A stretch of DNA of 64,000 bases from Beta vulgaris subsp. vulgaris. Taxonomy: Eukaryota; Streptophyta; Magnoliopsida; Caryophyllales; Amaranthaceae. Within the stretch, counting starts at the first letter, position 1. Each line of letters begins with the position of its first letter. This document shows positions 1-12,852 of this stretch, piece after piece. The notes under the pieces were generated by a model. It worked only from the letters and a program-made list of their open reading frames with translations, was not told where the DNA came from and searched no databases. The stretch spans positions 17,589,582 through 17,653,581 of the forward strand of contig NC_079206.1 of the NCBI RefSeq assembly GCF_026745355.1. The letters are read 5' to 3'. A program made the translations under genes and the position numbers.

Positions 1-734
1 ATAATTATAATTTCAATAAATTTGGGAAAAAAACAACTATTTAATGGATAAAAAAAAACAACAATTATTACTTCAATTTAAATTAAGTTCAGTAAGCTCT
101 CAATTTTCGTCTCTTATCCAGTTCAGTTCAGTTCAGTTCATTACATTATATGATTATAAGCTGGAGATAACATGCCATTAGTGATATTCAGTTCAGTTCA
201 ATTCAAGTGTTTTGAGGAAACGTTTAGAGGTCTTGAGAGACACGTATTTATCAAACCGATGTGTTAAAAAATTGGAAGAATTTAGAATTGGAAAATTGAA
301 ATCATAAACTCACATGCACCTTAATTAAGATAATTTGTGACATAAAGAAGTAAAAAGTAAAAAAAGTAATCCATTCCCTCAAAAAATTGAAATAATAAAA
401 TCTCTTAATCAATTAAAAGAAGCAAAAGAATAGAATTCCCCCCAAAAAAAAAAAAAAAGAAAATAACTGAAAATTATCAAAATCACGAAGATGCCGTTGC
501 AATTAGGAAAGAAGTTCTTCTTCCCCTTATCTTCTTCCCGTATCTCGCACAAAACAGCTCCAATTCTCACGCGAAAAAATCTGCTATGCAATCTCAAAAA
601 ATCATTAAGATCTTCCAGAAAAAGGAGGGAATTATTAGCGGGGAATTTGAAGTGAAATTAGGTCGAAAAATGTTTGAGAGATTTGGGAAATTATTTTGGC
701 GGTAAGTCATACTTTAGTTGATTGTTTGCATAAC

Positions 735-1075
735 AATTCATTCAATTATACAAAATCAAGGAACTTTGCATTCGTAATTCATTCAATTTATTAGCCGGGA
801 ATTTTATTCGTAATTTTTCAAAATTCAAAGCTTTCTTGCAGATTCTTCAATATTCATTGATACTGAATTCGAAGGTAATTTCAGGTAATTCATTCAATTA
901 TACAAAATCACGCTGTATTGCATTCTTAATTTTTCATTCGTAATTCATTCAATTTGTTAGCCGGGAGAATATCATTAGTAATTTTTCATTGATACTGAAT
1001 TCGAAGGTAATTCGAAGGTAATTTTTCATGCGAGAGAGATTCTTGTATATTCATTGATACTGAATTCGAAGGAGG
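735..1075. repeat. Imperfect tandem duplication, unit about 150 bp
   Basis: The words AATTCATTCAATTATACAAA (about 735 and 888), CAATTTRTTAGCCGGGA (about 786 and 949) and TTGATACTGAATTCGAAGG (about 857, 988 and 1053) recur in the same order. This shows one full duplication plus a partial third copy. Confidence 0.7.
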
Positions 1076-1349
1076 AGTTTGCACCATCTCCATATTCAGG
1101 TAATTTTATACTCTCAATAATCCTTTACATTAACAGTGACTAAGCATCATGTTTAAGACTATCCAACATGCTTGGGTTCTGTTCATATATTATCAACTGT
1201 GACTACTCAGATGGCTAAGACTACTCAGTTCTAGTTCAAGAAATATAATCTTATATATGTTAGATGGGTCTAATAAGTATCCCTTGTTTCTTAGCCAAAT
1301 TTTTTGTAGGATGTAGATTATATACTAATATTCTATACACAGAACTCTA

Positions 1350-1705
1350 GTTCTTTCACTACTTCCAATTGATTTAATGAACATATAATTCTAGTGCCGT
1401 ATAATGAACATTCCACTACTTCCAATTGATTTAATGAACTAGAGTTCTGTTCATTAAATCAAAGTGCTTCGAGTTCTTGTTACCTGAAGTAATGAACTTA
1501 ATTTGGCTATTACAGTGATATTAGGAACTACATATGTTACTGAAGTAGCAGACTATTACAGTACTGAAGTAACATCAAAGTGATATTAGGAACTACATAT
1601 CAATATGCCTATTACAGTTACTCTAGTTCTTTCACTACTTCCAATTGATTTAGTGATATTAGGAACTACATATCAATATGCCTATTACCTGCTGATATTG
1701 TGTTG
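1350..1705. repeat. Interspersed direct and inverted short repeats
   Basis: CACTACTTCCAATTGATTTA occurs three times (about 1356, 1413 and 1635). GTGATATTAGGAACTACATA also occurs three times (about 1517, 1572 and 1653). An inverted copy of the AACAGAACTCTAGTTC segment follows at about 1436-1455. The mosaic is consistent with CACTA subterminal DNA, but no transposase-binding motif was recognised. Confidence 0.6.
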
Positions 1706-1919
1706 CCGGGGGGAAAGTTGTGTAAGGTTATGGTTGGGGGAACACAATTTATGTCACTAATGTGATGGCTGAAAAGACTTGCAGTAATTCTTTTTACATT
1801 TGTAGCATAGCTGATTATCATAAAATGTTAGATTAGATAATTGATGCTTTATTTTTGTCACTAATGTGATGGCTGAAAAGACTAAATTATTCATCTACTT
1901 GGATCAAAGGTAGGACAAT

Positions 1920-4900
1920 ATGGAATCATATAGTCGTGATTGGATGCTATGCAAGAAAAATGACCCCAAGTATAGAACTGGTGTGAAGAAGTTCTTAGAG
2001 TTTGCTTTTACACAAGGAAAAGGAAACCAAGTTGTACCATGTCCTTGTGTGAAATGCAACAATGAGAGGAGGAAAACCAGGCCGGAAATAGAATTAGATC
2101 TGCTAAAGTTTGGGATTGTTAAGAGTTACACACGTTGGGTACGACATGGTGAAAGCTTTGAATGCCAAGTTGATGCAAATGCTTTAGATGACTCGCATCA
2201 AAATATAGAGCATAATTACATGAGTGACATGTTGTATGAAGCATTTGGAATGGCGACACAAGAAGTAGATGCTGAGGTTGGAGAAGCTGTGGATGCAAAG
2301 GCTAATGTTGGTATTCGAGGAGATCCAATTGAAGAAGCCAAAACATTTTATAAATTAATGGAAGAACTTGAGTTGCCGTTATATCCAGGCTGTAAAAACT
2401 TTTCAAAGTTGTCCTTTCTGCTTAAGTTATTTCACATAAAGTGCTTAGGGGGATAACAGATAAAAGTCTTTCTATGATTCTTGATCTTTTCAAGGAAGCA
2501 TTGCCGGAGAATAACACTTTGCCAGAATCCTTCTACGAAGCTCAAAAGACAGTGAAGAAGTTGTCTCTTAACTCCATCAAGATTGATGCTTGTCCCAATA
2601 ATTGCATGCTATTTTGGAAAGAGCATGCTAATGCGGATGAATGTGTAAAGTGTCATGCATCAAGATGGAAAAAAAAGGAACAAGGGAATGGAAATCCTGC
2701 TACAAAACCGAATCCCAAAAAGCTTCCATGTCAGACAATGAGGTATTTCCCTTTAATACCTAGGCTTCAGAGAATGTTTATGTCATCTAAAACTGCCGCT
2801 AGTATGAGATGGCATTCAGATGAACGTCAGAGTGACGATGGGGTAATGACACATCCAGCCGATTCAAAAGCTTGGAAATCATTTGACGATAAATATCCAT
2901 CTTTTGCCTCTGAAACACGAAATGTTCGCCTTGGTTTAGCAAGTGACGGCTTCAGTCCCTTCAGGAATGGACATATTCCCCATAGCACATGGCCAGTGGT
3001 TCTAATACCATATAATTTGCCTCCATGGCTTTGCATGAAACAACATTCTCTAATTTTGTCCACGCTCATTCCAGGCCCTAAGGGACCTAAGAAGAATATT
3101 GATGTGTATCTCCAACCTCTAATTGAGGAACTTAAGTTGTTGTGGAATGTTGGTGTGGAGACGTATGATGCCTCAAGAAAAGAGAAGTTTAGGTTGTTCG
3201 CTTCTTTGTTATGGACTGTTAGTGACTATCCTGCTTATGGTGATCTCTCTGGATGGAGTACGGGAGGAGAAAAAGGTTGTCCTACTTGCAACAGTGACAC
3301 ATCTTCAGAGTGGCTAAGAAATGGGGCAAGTACTGTTACATGTGTCATCGCCGATTTCTACCCATTGATCATGAATGGAGGTACGATGGCATCTTTTGAC
3401 GGCACACATGAGATTAGACCAAAGCCAAAGGAGTTAACGGGTGAGGAAGTGCTTGAACAATTGGTGGATGTTGAATGTGTTACATCCCTTGAGACTCCTA
3501 CTAGGAAGAGAAATCGACGCAAAGATCAAAAGAACAAATGCAAAGCAATATGGAGAAAAAAGAGCATTTTCTATGAGTTGCCGTATTGGAGTAGTCTTCT
3601 AGTGCGTCATAATTTAGATGTGATGCACATTGAGAAGAATGTTTGTGAGACCTTACTTGCTACGTTGCTTGACATCGAAGGGAAAAGTAAGGACAATCTG
3701 AATGCACGACATGATTTGAAGGAAATGAAAATTAGAAAGTCCCAGCATGCTAAAGAACGAGACGATGGTAGTTGGGAGATTCCCCCGGCTCCTTACACGT
3801 TATCCTTGGAGGAAAAAAAGAAGCTATGTACCTTCCTGACGAGTGTCAAGTTCCCTGATGGCTATGCTTCAAATATCTCCCGAAATTCATTGCTGAGAGA
3901 GCGCAAATTGGCAGGTTTGAAAAGCCATGACTTCCATGTCATTATGGAGCATCTTCTTCCTCTTGCTATACGTGATTGGCCGAAGTCACTGTCCACACCA
4001 CTTATTAAATTGAGTTCATTTTTCAAGGAATTGTGCTCTAAGACATTGAAGTGAAAGACTTAGAAATAATGGACAAGGAAATAGCCGTCATCCTATGCGA
4101 GTTGGAAAAGATTTTCCCACCGGCTTTCTTTGTGATTATGATTCACCTGTCGGTACACCTTGCAAAAGAAGCAATGATTGCGGGACCCGTTCAATATCGT
4201 TGGATGTACCCTATTGAGAGGTATGTAGCTTAATATAGTTTGGAAGATAAAAACATCAAAATTTATTATCTTCTTGACTTGCTTGCTTAGTTTAGTTGTT
4301 CCTCTTGTGTAGATATTTATGTAAACTGAAGAATTACGTTCGTAACAAAGGGCATCCTGAAGGGTCGATAGCAGAAGGCTATCTTCTAGAGGAGTGTCTG
4401 ACATTTTGTTCAAGATACATGGAGGATATTGAAACACAATTCAATAAGGAAGATAGAGTCTATGACTGTGATGATCATGGTGATGCTGAGGATCGATTAC
4501 CCATTTTTAAGACAAGTGGTCGAGCGGTCGGGAAAGTAACACCTCGATCATTAACAACACAAGAATGGGAGGATCTCCATTTTTATGTGCTCAATAATTG
4601 TGAAGAAGTGAAGCCATTCATTGAGTAAGTTTTAGTGTTCTGCAATCAAACCATCTACATATATGCTAAGTTTGTAATTCACCATTATTGTCCTATTTTG
4701 CACTAGTGAGTATGAGCGTGAAGTTTCAAACACAACAAAGATGACAATCGCTAGGAAGCGCAAGTTCATTCAATGGTTCAAACATCGAGTAAGTTAAAAT
4801 AACGAGAAATTTGCCTCCCTCATATGACAAAGATGTCTACCTATTTACGTATATAAGTTGGAATAATGTTTGGTGCAGGTGACTTCTTTAGCTCAAGAAA

Positions 4901-5393
4901 AGCATCCTGCTGTGATCAACATTTACAGGCCTTAGCGGATGGCCCAGGTCGTGTTGTAGCGACTATGAACAGCTACATGGTAAATGGTTGTTTGTTCCGC
5001 ACAAAGGACAGTGAAATGGAAAGAGAGACACAAAACAGTGGGATTGTTGTGTTGGGGGAAAATGATGTTGAATATTACGGTCTGCTGCGCGAAGTCATTG
5101 AAGTACAGTACACAGGAGGAAATCGTGTCACTTTGTTCATGTGTGATTGGTGGGATGTTCATAGTCATGGGCGAGGAATAACTAAAGATTGCTTTGAATT
5201 CATCAGTGTCAATATTGGAAAGGTGTTGGGAAATGATCCCTACGTTTTAGCTTCACAAGTTGGGCAAGTGTACTATGTTCAGGACGTTGCGAAGGCAAAT
5301 TGGAAGGTTGTAGTGAAGGCAAACCCAAGGAACTTCTACGACGTTCCTGAAATACTTGTCCAAGATAGCATTGGGGAAACAACGAAAGTTTAA
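1920..5393 (+). pseudogene. CACTA transposase tnp2-like gene, frameshifted
   Basis: The product would be the catalytic CACTA transposase. The N-terminus (1920-2450) is a transposase-associated domain with a CPCVKC zinc-binding motif and the usual MESYSRDWM start. The Tnp2 core follows (about 2440-3700: CNNCMLFWK..C..C, MRWHSDERQ, RHNLDVMHIEKNV). Then come a DUF4218 region (about 3850-4620: HLPVHLA-like, GPVQYRWMYPIERY) and a DUF4216 region (4866-5390: LFMCDWWDV). Introns are visible: a GTATGT donor at 4221 with an AG at 4311-4312, and a GTAAGT donor at 4625 with an AG near 4706. One base is lost in a G-run at 2448-2452, and there are further frame breaks near 4045 and 4930. I infer a recently inactivated gene, because the domain order and length are otherwise complete. 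Confidence 0.85.
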
Positions 5394-5639
5394 TGCATTT
5401 GGCTTTTTTTTAATAATTGATCCATTATAGGGATTTAATAATTCCATTTATATTGATAGAGTTGTTAAACAATTTGTATTGAAATTTTTATGGTAGTTAT
5501 TATAATTTGTCTGTTTGTTTGAAATTTATGGAATATCAACTTAGATGTTTTTTACATTCTCTTTCGTGCTATTGAAATTTTTATGGTAGTTATTATAAAT
5601 TGTCTGTTTGTTTGAGTAAGTAATGATAATGTTTTTTGT

Positions 5640-7384
5640 TAGCGTGTTTTCCTTCGGTGTTGGGAGTTTTTCATGAAAATGTCCAAACCAAGTGGAAAGA
5701 CATTCAGGAAAAAAGTTGAAGGGGAACAAATGAGTACGAAAAGCTGAGACTTCAAAGGATTGAAGCTAATAACACAAAGCTGGAGAATCTAGGTGTGAAG
5801 CGCATCATGGCTAGCATGAAGCATAAGAAGGAGGTGAGTATGATCAAGAGTAAAGCTACCTTAGATGAAGATAGTGACTACTCACCGGAGGATGATCTTT
5901 CGGATGATGGAAATGACGAGGAAGCCACTATGCAAACAAAAGGAAGGTATGTTGCGTTAGATTGAGGTTGCATATGTGCTCTTAGTATTGCAAATGCCTT
6001 TTGGTATGTTCTTATTATGTGTGACAAGGAAGGGAGGACAGGGTAGGGAGGGTATGTTCTTGATCAAGTTTCTGATAATTGCTTTACAGTTTTCTTGTAA
6101 TTGTTGTTGAACTGGAGGTAGTCATTTATCACTGTTAGCATAAGCTTTTTTTCACTATTAAAAGTTGGATTTTATATGATACTAGGGTAGTCAACAATTT
6201 CCATTTTTCCCTATGAAGTGTGAAGTCATATTATTATGTATGTCTATGTCCTACTAGAGATGTCTTATTCTCTGAAATACCTGCTTGCAGAATTTGTACT
6301 GGATAGTAATTCTTTTTCTTGTGGCCTCCATCTTTATTATACTTGACAAATTAGCGGCTTGTTTTTATCTATTTTTTCCACTACCAGTAGTATTATAAGA
6401 AGGAAAGCCAAACGAAGTGTCTTGCTGGAGGTAATACTTTCTGATGCTAATACCAGTAGTATTATTAGAAGTGCTGCGTGCTTGTCTGTTTCTCTGTGTT
6501 GGTGTAAGAACTCGCAATTTTGTGTGCTGAATAAGAATTTCTGGAGGGCTACATGTTGGTTTTCTCTTCTAATTATCTTAAGAGCGATACAAAGTGGTGA
6601 TTGATGTTGTTAGTTGGCCAGGAAGTGGGGGAGGGGAATAGTTACTTAGGTTTATTGTTTGCCATTCCTTCAGTTTGAACGTGACAAGGTAATGCCAGGA
6701 TTATTGGAATTGTACGAGGAGACTCATACTAGAAGCGACAAAACACCTGTAACTCAATCGGCACAGGACACCATGGTACGATTATTCAAACTGGATTTTT
6801 TTTGGTTGTATTTGAAAGTATATTCCTACTTGACAAGATCTTCTCCCGTTACTGCAGAATGAAATTAAGCAGCTAGTTGAGCAACGAAACAATTCGGAAA
6901 CAAAAATGACTGATGAAGAAATCTATGCAACAATTAAGCCAAAACGCAAGCCAAGTGCACGTGATCGACAAAAAGGGATAAGTCCCTCAGTGACATCATT
7001 ATTTGGGTCATTTAGTGAAGGAGAAAAGTTTCACAAAAGGCTGAAGCATCCAAAAATGAAGCTAGTGAGGCAAAGAAGGAAGCAAACGAGGTAAAGGAGA
7101 AGAACGAAGCTCTAAGTAATACAGTGAGAGGCCTCGAAAAGAAATCTAGACTTATGGAACGCGCCTAGAAGCCTTCATGAATTTGGCTGGATACAACATG
7201 TCCGAGCTCAATATGGATGCGGTATGTCATAGATTATACCTTCAATTTAATGCAAAACAGATTAACACATGTGCATTATTAACAATTACAAATATTAACA
7301 GTGGACCGATGAAGAGGATGAGGAAGAGCTAATTCAAAAGTCTGAGAAAAACACAATGATGTTGAAGATTAAAGATATTTGTTA
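5640..7384 (+). pseudogene. Second CACTA ORF (TnpA/Transposase_24-like)
   Basis: Downstream of tnp2 and in the same direction, pieces in several frames read like the plant CACTA second protein, which in En/Spm-type elements binds the subterminal repeats and assists excision. Visible pieces are an FHENVQTKWKDIQ-like stretch near 5670, a charged coiled-coil-like segment (5740-5945), LLELYEETHTRSDKTPVTQS (6683-6760), DEEIYATIKPKRKPSARDRQ (6909-6970) and a Lys/Glu-rich coiled-coil tail (about 7030-7330). Putative introns separate the pieces (for example GTATGT at 5948 and GTATGTC at 7221), but exact exons are uncertain. Identification rests on position and the ELYEETHTR motif. Confidence 0.65.
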
Positions 7385-7469
7385 GATATCAGTATTAGAG
7401 GTGACCAAGGTTTCTCCTTATCTTTTCTTTTTTTTAAAAAAATCATTGGTGACTCTATAATAATGGTTA

Positions 7470-7770
7470 TTCTACTGCTTGTTGTTCTGCTGCCTATGCT
7501 GCTGTTGTTCTGCTCCTATGCTGCTATGCTGCTGTTGTTCTGCTGCTGCTGCTATGCTGCTGTTGTTCTGCTGCTGCTGCTGCTATGCTGCTGTTCTGCT
7601 GCTGCTGGTCTGCTGTTGTTGTTCTGCTGCTGTTCTGCTGCAGCTGCTATGATGTTGTTGTTCTGCTTCTGCTGGTCTGCTGTTGTTGTTCTCCTGCAGC
7701 TGCTATGCTGTTATTGTTCTGCTTCTGCTTCTGCTGGTCTGCTGTTCTTGTTCTGCTGTTGAAGTTGAAG
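7470..7770. repeat. CTG/TTG-rich imperfect trinucleotide tract
   Basis: About 300 bp are built from GCTGCTGTTGTTCTGCTG-like units with TATGCTG interruptions. A weaker patch of the same kind lies at about 7945-8050. All three plus-strand frames stay open and give Leu/Cys/Ala-rich peptides, which is expected of such a repeat and is not evidence of a gene. It lies between the second CACTA ORF and the subterminal repeats. Confidence 0.85.
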
Positions 7771-8419
7771 TTAATATACTGGTTTTATATATTCTATGTT
7801 CAAGTTCATATACTGGTTTTTTTTCCACTAATAATGGTTATTGTGTTCTAAGGATTATGGTTTTGTTAGTGGTTATTATGGGTTTGTGTTCTAAGGAGTA
7901 GTTTTGTTAGTGGTTCATATACTGGTTTTTTCCCAATAACAATGGTTCAAGTTCAAGTTCTGCTGTTATGCTTCTATTCTGATGTTGATCTGCTGTGCTG
8001 TTATTCTTATGTTGTTGTGCCGCTGTTATGCTTCTGTTGTTCTCATGTTGTTGAGTTTGTAAATTAAAGTTTAACCTTGTTTGGGTTGCTGGATTTTGAG
8101 GATACAGGATTATGAATCGGACGCGAGTCCTAAATTAAGTTTTAGGCGGTCCGTATTACAAAGGAAACTCTGCCGAATTTTCTGTAGAATTTTAATAACA
8201 TATCTAGTTGTTTAAAAATTTGAGGATCACTTAATATAGTTTATTAGAGTTACAGGTTCTAATATATTCATTGGATTCTAAAAGTTTTGGTAAGTTAAGC
8301 GTTAGAGGATCTAATATATTCATTGGATTGTAAAAGTTTAAATATTCGACTTTCCATGACTTCTTTCTCCTTTTTTTTTATTTCTCTTTCGCAATAATCT
8401 TAGAAATATAAAATCAGTC

Positions 8420-9065
8420 AGCTTCAAAATGTTAGTTCCGCTCCAAGCACAATTCACGTGGCACTAAAAAATATCTTTAGATACAACAATAATTTATGTG
8501 ATGCCGATAAAAATGGCTATATATAGAGACAACTAAATTCATGTGACACAAATACATGGTTTAAAGACAACTAACTACAATTGATGCTAAAATTAAGGGC
8601 TATGGAGACAACTAAAATCATGGGATACTAAATACATGGCTTTAGAGACAACTAACTACACTCGATGCTAAAAAAATGGCTTTAGAGACACCTAAATTCA
8701 TGTGACGCTAATACATGGTTTTAGAGACAACTAAATACAATTAATGCTAAAACAAATGGCTTTAGAGACAACTAAATTCATGTGACTCTAAATACATGGC
8801 TTTAGATGCAACTAACTACAGTTGATGCTAAAAAAAATGGCTTTAGAAACAACTAAACTTATGTGATGCAAAAATATGGATTTAGAGACAACTAATATTC
8901 ATGTGATGCTAAAAACATGGTTTTAGAGACAACCAACATACATGTGATGCTAAAATGTATCTTTAGAGGCACCATAATATATTTGACACTAAAAACCATA
9001 TAATTTAGAGGCAACTATGGTTATGTGATGCTAAAAGGGGGTTTCAGAGGCAACTCAGCCAGATG
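8420..9065. repeat. CACTA subterminal tandem repeats
   Basis: Roughly ten diverged copies of a unit of about 60 bp are present. The core TTTAGAGACAACTAA is followed by a CATGTGAYGCTAAA word and an ATGG spacer. Copies run without a break up to the terminal inverted repeat at 9092-9097. Arrays in this position normally carry the transposase-binding motifs of CACTA elements. The likely recognition word here is GGCTTTAGAGACAAC, by inference. Confidence 0.8.
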
Positions 9066-9100
9066 ATGTGCCTCTATATCCATTTTTTTTTGTAGTGAGA

Positions 9101-9965
9101 GAAACGCAAGGAGAAGGTTACTGATTCTCCTACTCCACCACTACCTTTCCCCCATAGGATGCAAATATCAAAGGTCGATTAACAACTTGGTAAATTTATG
9201 TCTATGGTCAAAAATCTTGAGGTAACAGTTCCTTTCACTGATTTAATTTCTCAAGTACCTGTGTATGCCAAGTTTCTGAAAGATATGATAACTAAAAAGA
9301 AAGATTTTGGTGGGATAGATAGGGTTGCTTTAACTGAAGAATGCAGTGTTGTTCTGCAAAATAAAATTCCACCCAAATTAAAAGATCCTGGTAGTTTTTC
9401 CATCCCTGTCATGTTGGTGCTCTGTTTATAGATAAGGCTTTGTGTGATCTAGGTGCTAGTGTATCTGTTATGCCTTTATCTGTCTGTAATAAACTGAACT
9501 TGGGTGCTTTAAGTGCACACAGATTACTTTACAGATGGCTGATCGATCTGTGAAGTATCCTTTGGGTATTTTAGAGGATGTCCCTGTTAGAGTTGGAAAA
9601 TTTTATATTCCTGTGGACTTTGTAGTACTTGATATGGAAGAAGATAGTCAAATTCCCATTATTTTGGGTAGACCTTTTCTATGTACTGCTGGTGCTGTTA
9701 TTGATGTAAAATCTGGCTCTCTGACTTTGAGTGTTGGTGATGATACTATTACTTTTAAGTTAACCAATGCTATTAAGTCCCTTATGCTTGAGCACACATG
9801 TTGCAGGATTGACATACTCGATGAAATCTCTGGATTTAGTTTTTCACAATTTCTGTCTGATGAATTATTGGAGACAAGTCTTGATCTCACTGATGATCTT
9901 GACATTGATACAGTAGCAGATTGTAAGGTAATGGAGACTATTTGCTCTACTTCCGAACCCAGGTA
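9101..9965 (+). pseudogene. Athila gag C-terminus and aspartic protease
   Basis: The first segment (9110-9430) reads as the gag/pro linker with PPLPFPHRMQ and a YAKFLKDMITKKK stretch. It is interrupted by a stop at about 9181. The protease active-site motif D-L-G-A-S lies at 9447-9461 in a second frame. The downstream part (9535-9960, ADRSVKYPLGILEDVPVRVG, then IPIILGRPFL) is in a third frame. In this family the protease matures the polyprotein. At least two indels and one stop make it non-functional. Confidence 0.85.
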
Positions 9966-11495
9966 AAGAAGTTAGAACTTAAACCTTTACCTTCTCATCT
10001 CAAATATGCATTTCTTGATGATGCTGAGGAATGTCCTGTGATTGTCAGTACTAAACTCACAGATAGCCAGCTTTCACAACTTCTTACAGTGCTTCGCATG
10101 CACAAGAAGGCTATTGGGTATAGTATTGATGATCTAAAGGGCATTAGTCCTGATTTCTGCATGCATAGAATTAATTTAAGAAAATCACCGCCCTTGCATA
10201 CAACCTCAAAGACGTTTGAATCCTAATATGCAAGAGGTGGTGAAAAAGGAAATTATGAAACTACTTGACGCGGGCATCATCTACCCCATCTCAGATTCTA
10301 AGTGGGTGAGCCCGGTTCAAGTTGTTCCTAAAAAGGGGGGACTACTGTTGTTAAGAATGATAAGGATGAACTAATTCCTACTCGTACTGTTACAGGTTGG
10401 CGGATGTGTATTGACTATCGCAGATTAAACATTGCCACTCTGAAAGATCATTTCCCTCTCCCTTTTATTGATCAGATGTTAGAAAGATTAGCAAAACATA
10501 ACTTTTTCTGTTATTTGGATGGATATTCAGGTTTCTTTCAGATTCCCATTCACCCAGCTGATCAGGAGAAGACGACGTTCACTTGCCCCTATGGCACTTT
10601 TGCATATCGCAGAATGCCATTTGGTTTGTGCAACGCCCCTGCCACATTTCAGAGATGTATGATGGCCATTTTTTCTGATTTCATTGAAAATATCATGGAG
10701 GTATTTATGGATGATTTTAGTGTTTATGGTTCTGACTTTGATGTGTGTTTGCATAATCTCTCTCAAATTCTGAAACGTTGTTCTGAGGTTAATCTGGTTC
10801 TTAATTGGGAAAAGTGCCACTTTATGGTGAATGATGGAGTGGTACTTGGACATCTCATATCTGAGCGTGGCATCCAGGTGGACAGAGCAAAAATTGAGGT
10901 GATTGAGAAACTTCCTCCTCCTGTGAATGTCAAGGGAGTGAGAAGTTTTCTGGGTCACGCGGGTTTTTATCGCAGATTTATAAAAGACTTTTCAAAAATT
11001 GCGAAACCCCTTACTCAATTGTTGCTCAAGGATGCCACCTTTGATTTTACTGATGCGTGTGTGGAGTCTTTTGACAGGATTAAGGAAGCATTGATCACTG
11101 CCCCTATCATACAACCTCCAGACTGGAGTCTTCCTTTCGAGATCATGTGTGATGCTAGCGATTATGCGGTTGGTGCTGTGCTTGGTCAACGGAAAAACAA
11201 AGTCCTCCATGCCATCTACTATGCCAGCAAGACCTTAGATGAAGCCCAGGTCAACTATGCTACGACAGAGAAAGAATTGTTAGCCATTGTGTATGCTCTT
11301 GACAAGTTTCGGACCTACCTCATAGGTTCGAAAGTGATTGTTCATACTGACCATGCTGCGCTAAAGTATCTCTTGGCCAAGAAGGAGGCCAAACCACGAC
11401 TTATTCGATGGATATTGTTACTACAAGAGTTTGATCTGGAGATCCGTGACAAGAAGGGTGCTGAGAATGTAGTTGCAGATCATCTCTCCGGTTGA
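9942..11495 (+). pseudogene. Athila reverse transcriptase and RNase H
   Basis: The N-terminal RT approach region (LKPLPSHLKYAFLDD, then FCMHRINL) is at 9967-10225. The palm follows in another frame at 10404-11495, with [12 protein letters not shown], the catalytic box [10 protein letters not shown] at 10701-10730 and the thumb. RNase H follows from about 11140 ([14 protein letters not shown]), with conserved [15 protein letters not shown] and [11 protein letters not shown]. The longest open stretch is 363 aa. Frame breaks near 10206 and in a G-run at about 10335 separate the two RT halves. Confidence 0.9.
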
Positions 11496-12852
11496 GGTTT
11501 GAGTCAAGTGCTGACGGTCCCATAGATGATGCTTTTCCAGATGACCATCTTTTCGCTGTGTCTACTCAATCTCCATGGTACGCTGATTTTGCTAATTATT
11601 GTGTTAGTGGTTCTCATCCTCCTGATTTGACATACCAACAGCGCAAGAAGTTCCATCACGATGCCAAGCATTATTTTTGGGATGACCCCCTCTTATACAA
11701 GAAGTGTTCAGATGGCTTGTTCCGACGATGTATAGCTGATTGGGAGATAGTTGGCATTCTCAACATTGTCATAGTATGCCTTGTAGTGGACATCTTGGCT
11801 CACAAGCTACAGCTTATAGAGTTCTTCAGAGTGGCTTTTATTGGCCTACCATTTTCAAAGATGCTCGTGTTTTTGTCTCTCTTGTGATGAATGCCAACGA
11901 ACGGGTAATATTTCAAAGGGCAGGAGTTGCCCCAGATGGGTATTTTGGAGATTGAACCCTTTGATGTATGGGGTATTGATTTCATGGGACCTTTCCCTTC
12001 TTCTTGTGGGAGCAGGTATATCTTGGTTGCTGTGGACTATGTGACTAAGTGGGTTGAAGCTGTGGCTTCCATTACCAATGATTCTAAGGTAGTCATGAAG
12101 CTCTTCAAGGAGGTCATTTTCCCTCGATTCGGAGTCCCGAGAGTCTTGATCAGTGATGGGGGATCTCACTTTCACCAGCGCACTTTCAAAGCTTTACTGA
12201 AGAGATATGGAGTCACTCACAAAGTCGGTTTAGCCTATCATCCTCAGACTAGTGGTCAAGTTGAAGTCTCCAATCGTCAGATCAAGTGCATTTTGGGAAG
12301 GTAGTCAACAGGTCAAGGAAGGATTGGTCACAAAAATTGGATGATACTCTGTGGGCTCTGAGAACTGCTTTTAAGACACCTCTAGGAACCACCCCATATC
12401 GATTAGTCTATGGCAAAGCTTGTCATTTACCAGTTGAAATGGAGTATCTCTCAGCTTGGGCAGTTAAAGAAATTAATTTGGATTTGGAGGCTGCAGGGGA
12501 AGCAAGACTTCTTCAACTGAATGAGTTAGATGAGCTTCGACTGGAAGCATATGAAAACCACAAACTCTACAAGGAGCAAACCAAACGATTTCATGACAAG
12601 ATGATTGTAAAGCGGGAGTTTAATGTTGGTGACAAAGTCCTATTATACAACTCTAGACTGAGACTTTTTCCTGGAAAGCTTAAGTCCAAATGGTCTGGAC
12701 CTTTTGTCGTCACTGACGTGAAAACACATGGAGCTATTGAAGTGGCCAATGCAGCTGGAACGAAGTTTAAAGTAAATGGGCACCGTCTGAAACTGTACCA
12801 TGAGGGCGCCTTCATCGGCCAAGTAGAGGTTATGTACCTCGACACTCCCTGA
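11496..12852 (+). pseudogene. Athila integrase
   Basis: The N-terminal HHCC region is at about 11650-11910 (HHDAKHYFWDDPLLY and later CDECQR). It is followed by the D,D35E core: GIDFMGPFP near 11965, ISDGGSHFH near 12150 and SGQVEVSNR near 12252. The C-terminal domain ([10 protein letters not shown] to HRLKLYHEG) ends at about 12852. Frameshifts fall near 11720, 11930 and 12295. The catalytic acidic residues are present but no single frame encodes them together with both flanking domains. Confidence 0.88.

Larger units (their letters stand above)
1..1919. other. AT-rich 5' region upstream of CACTA tnp2
   Basis: No coding region is supported here. It contains GTTCA tandem copies at about 120-140, several diverged direct repeats (listed separately) and poly-A/T runs. 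A near-identical segment (TCACTAATGTGATGGCTGAA) occurs at about 1757 and again at 1859, just before tnp2. By position this should be the 5' leader and subterminal region of the CACTA element. How much of 1-700 belongs to it cannot be decided from the window. Confidence 0.5.
1..9097 (+). mobile_element. CACTA (En/Spm) DNA transposon, left end outside window
   Basis: Two transposase genes typical of plant CACTA elements (tnp2-like, then a second ORF of the Transposase_24 type) are followed by a block of subterminal repeats. The right terminus reads as a T-run followed by GTAGTG at 9092-9097, the reverse complement of the CACTAC end. Directly after it the Athila gag/protease reading frame begins, so the element inserted into that retrotransposon. 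No matching CACTAC terminus lies in 1-1900, so the left end and the other half of the target-site duplication are outside the window. The base next to the right end is AGA, which would be the 3-bp TSD. The coding genes are broken, so this copy is probably immobile unless helped in trans. Confidence 0.85.

Noticed and set aside
1350..1650. CACTAC words as the left end of the large CACTA element
   Set aside because: They are followed by TTCCAATTG rather than the terminal sequence matching 9085-9097, and they are part of an internal direct repeat.
7379..7901. Leu/Cys/Ala-rich open frames
   Set aside because: They result from the CTG/TTG-rich repeat, which keeps all plus frames open. No domain or start context.
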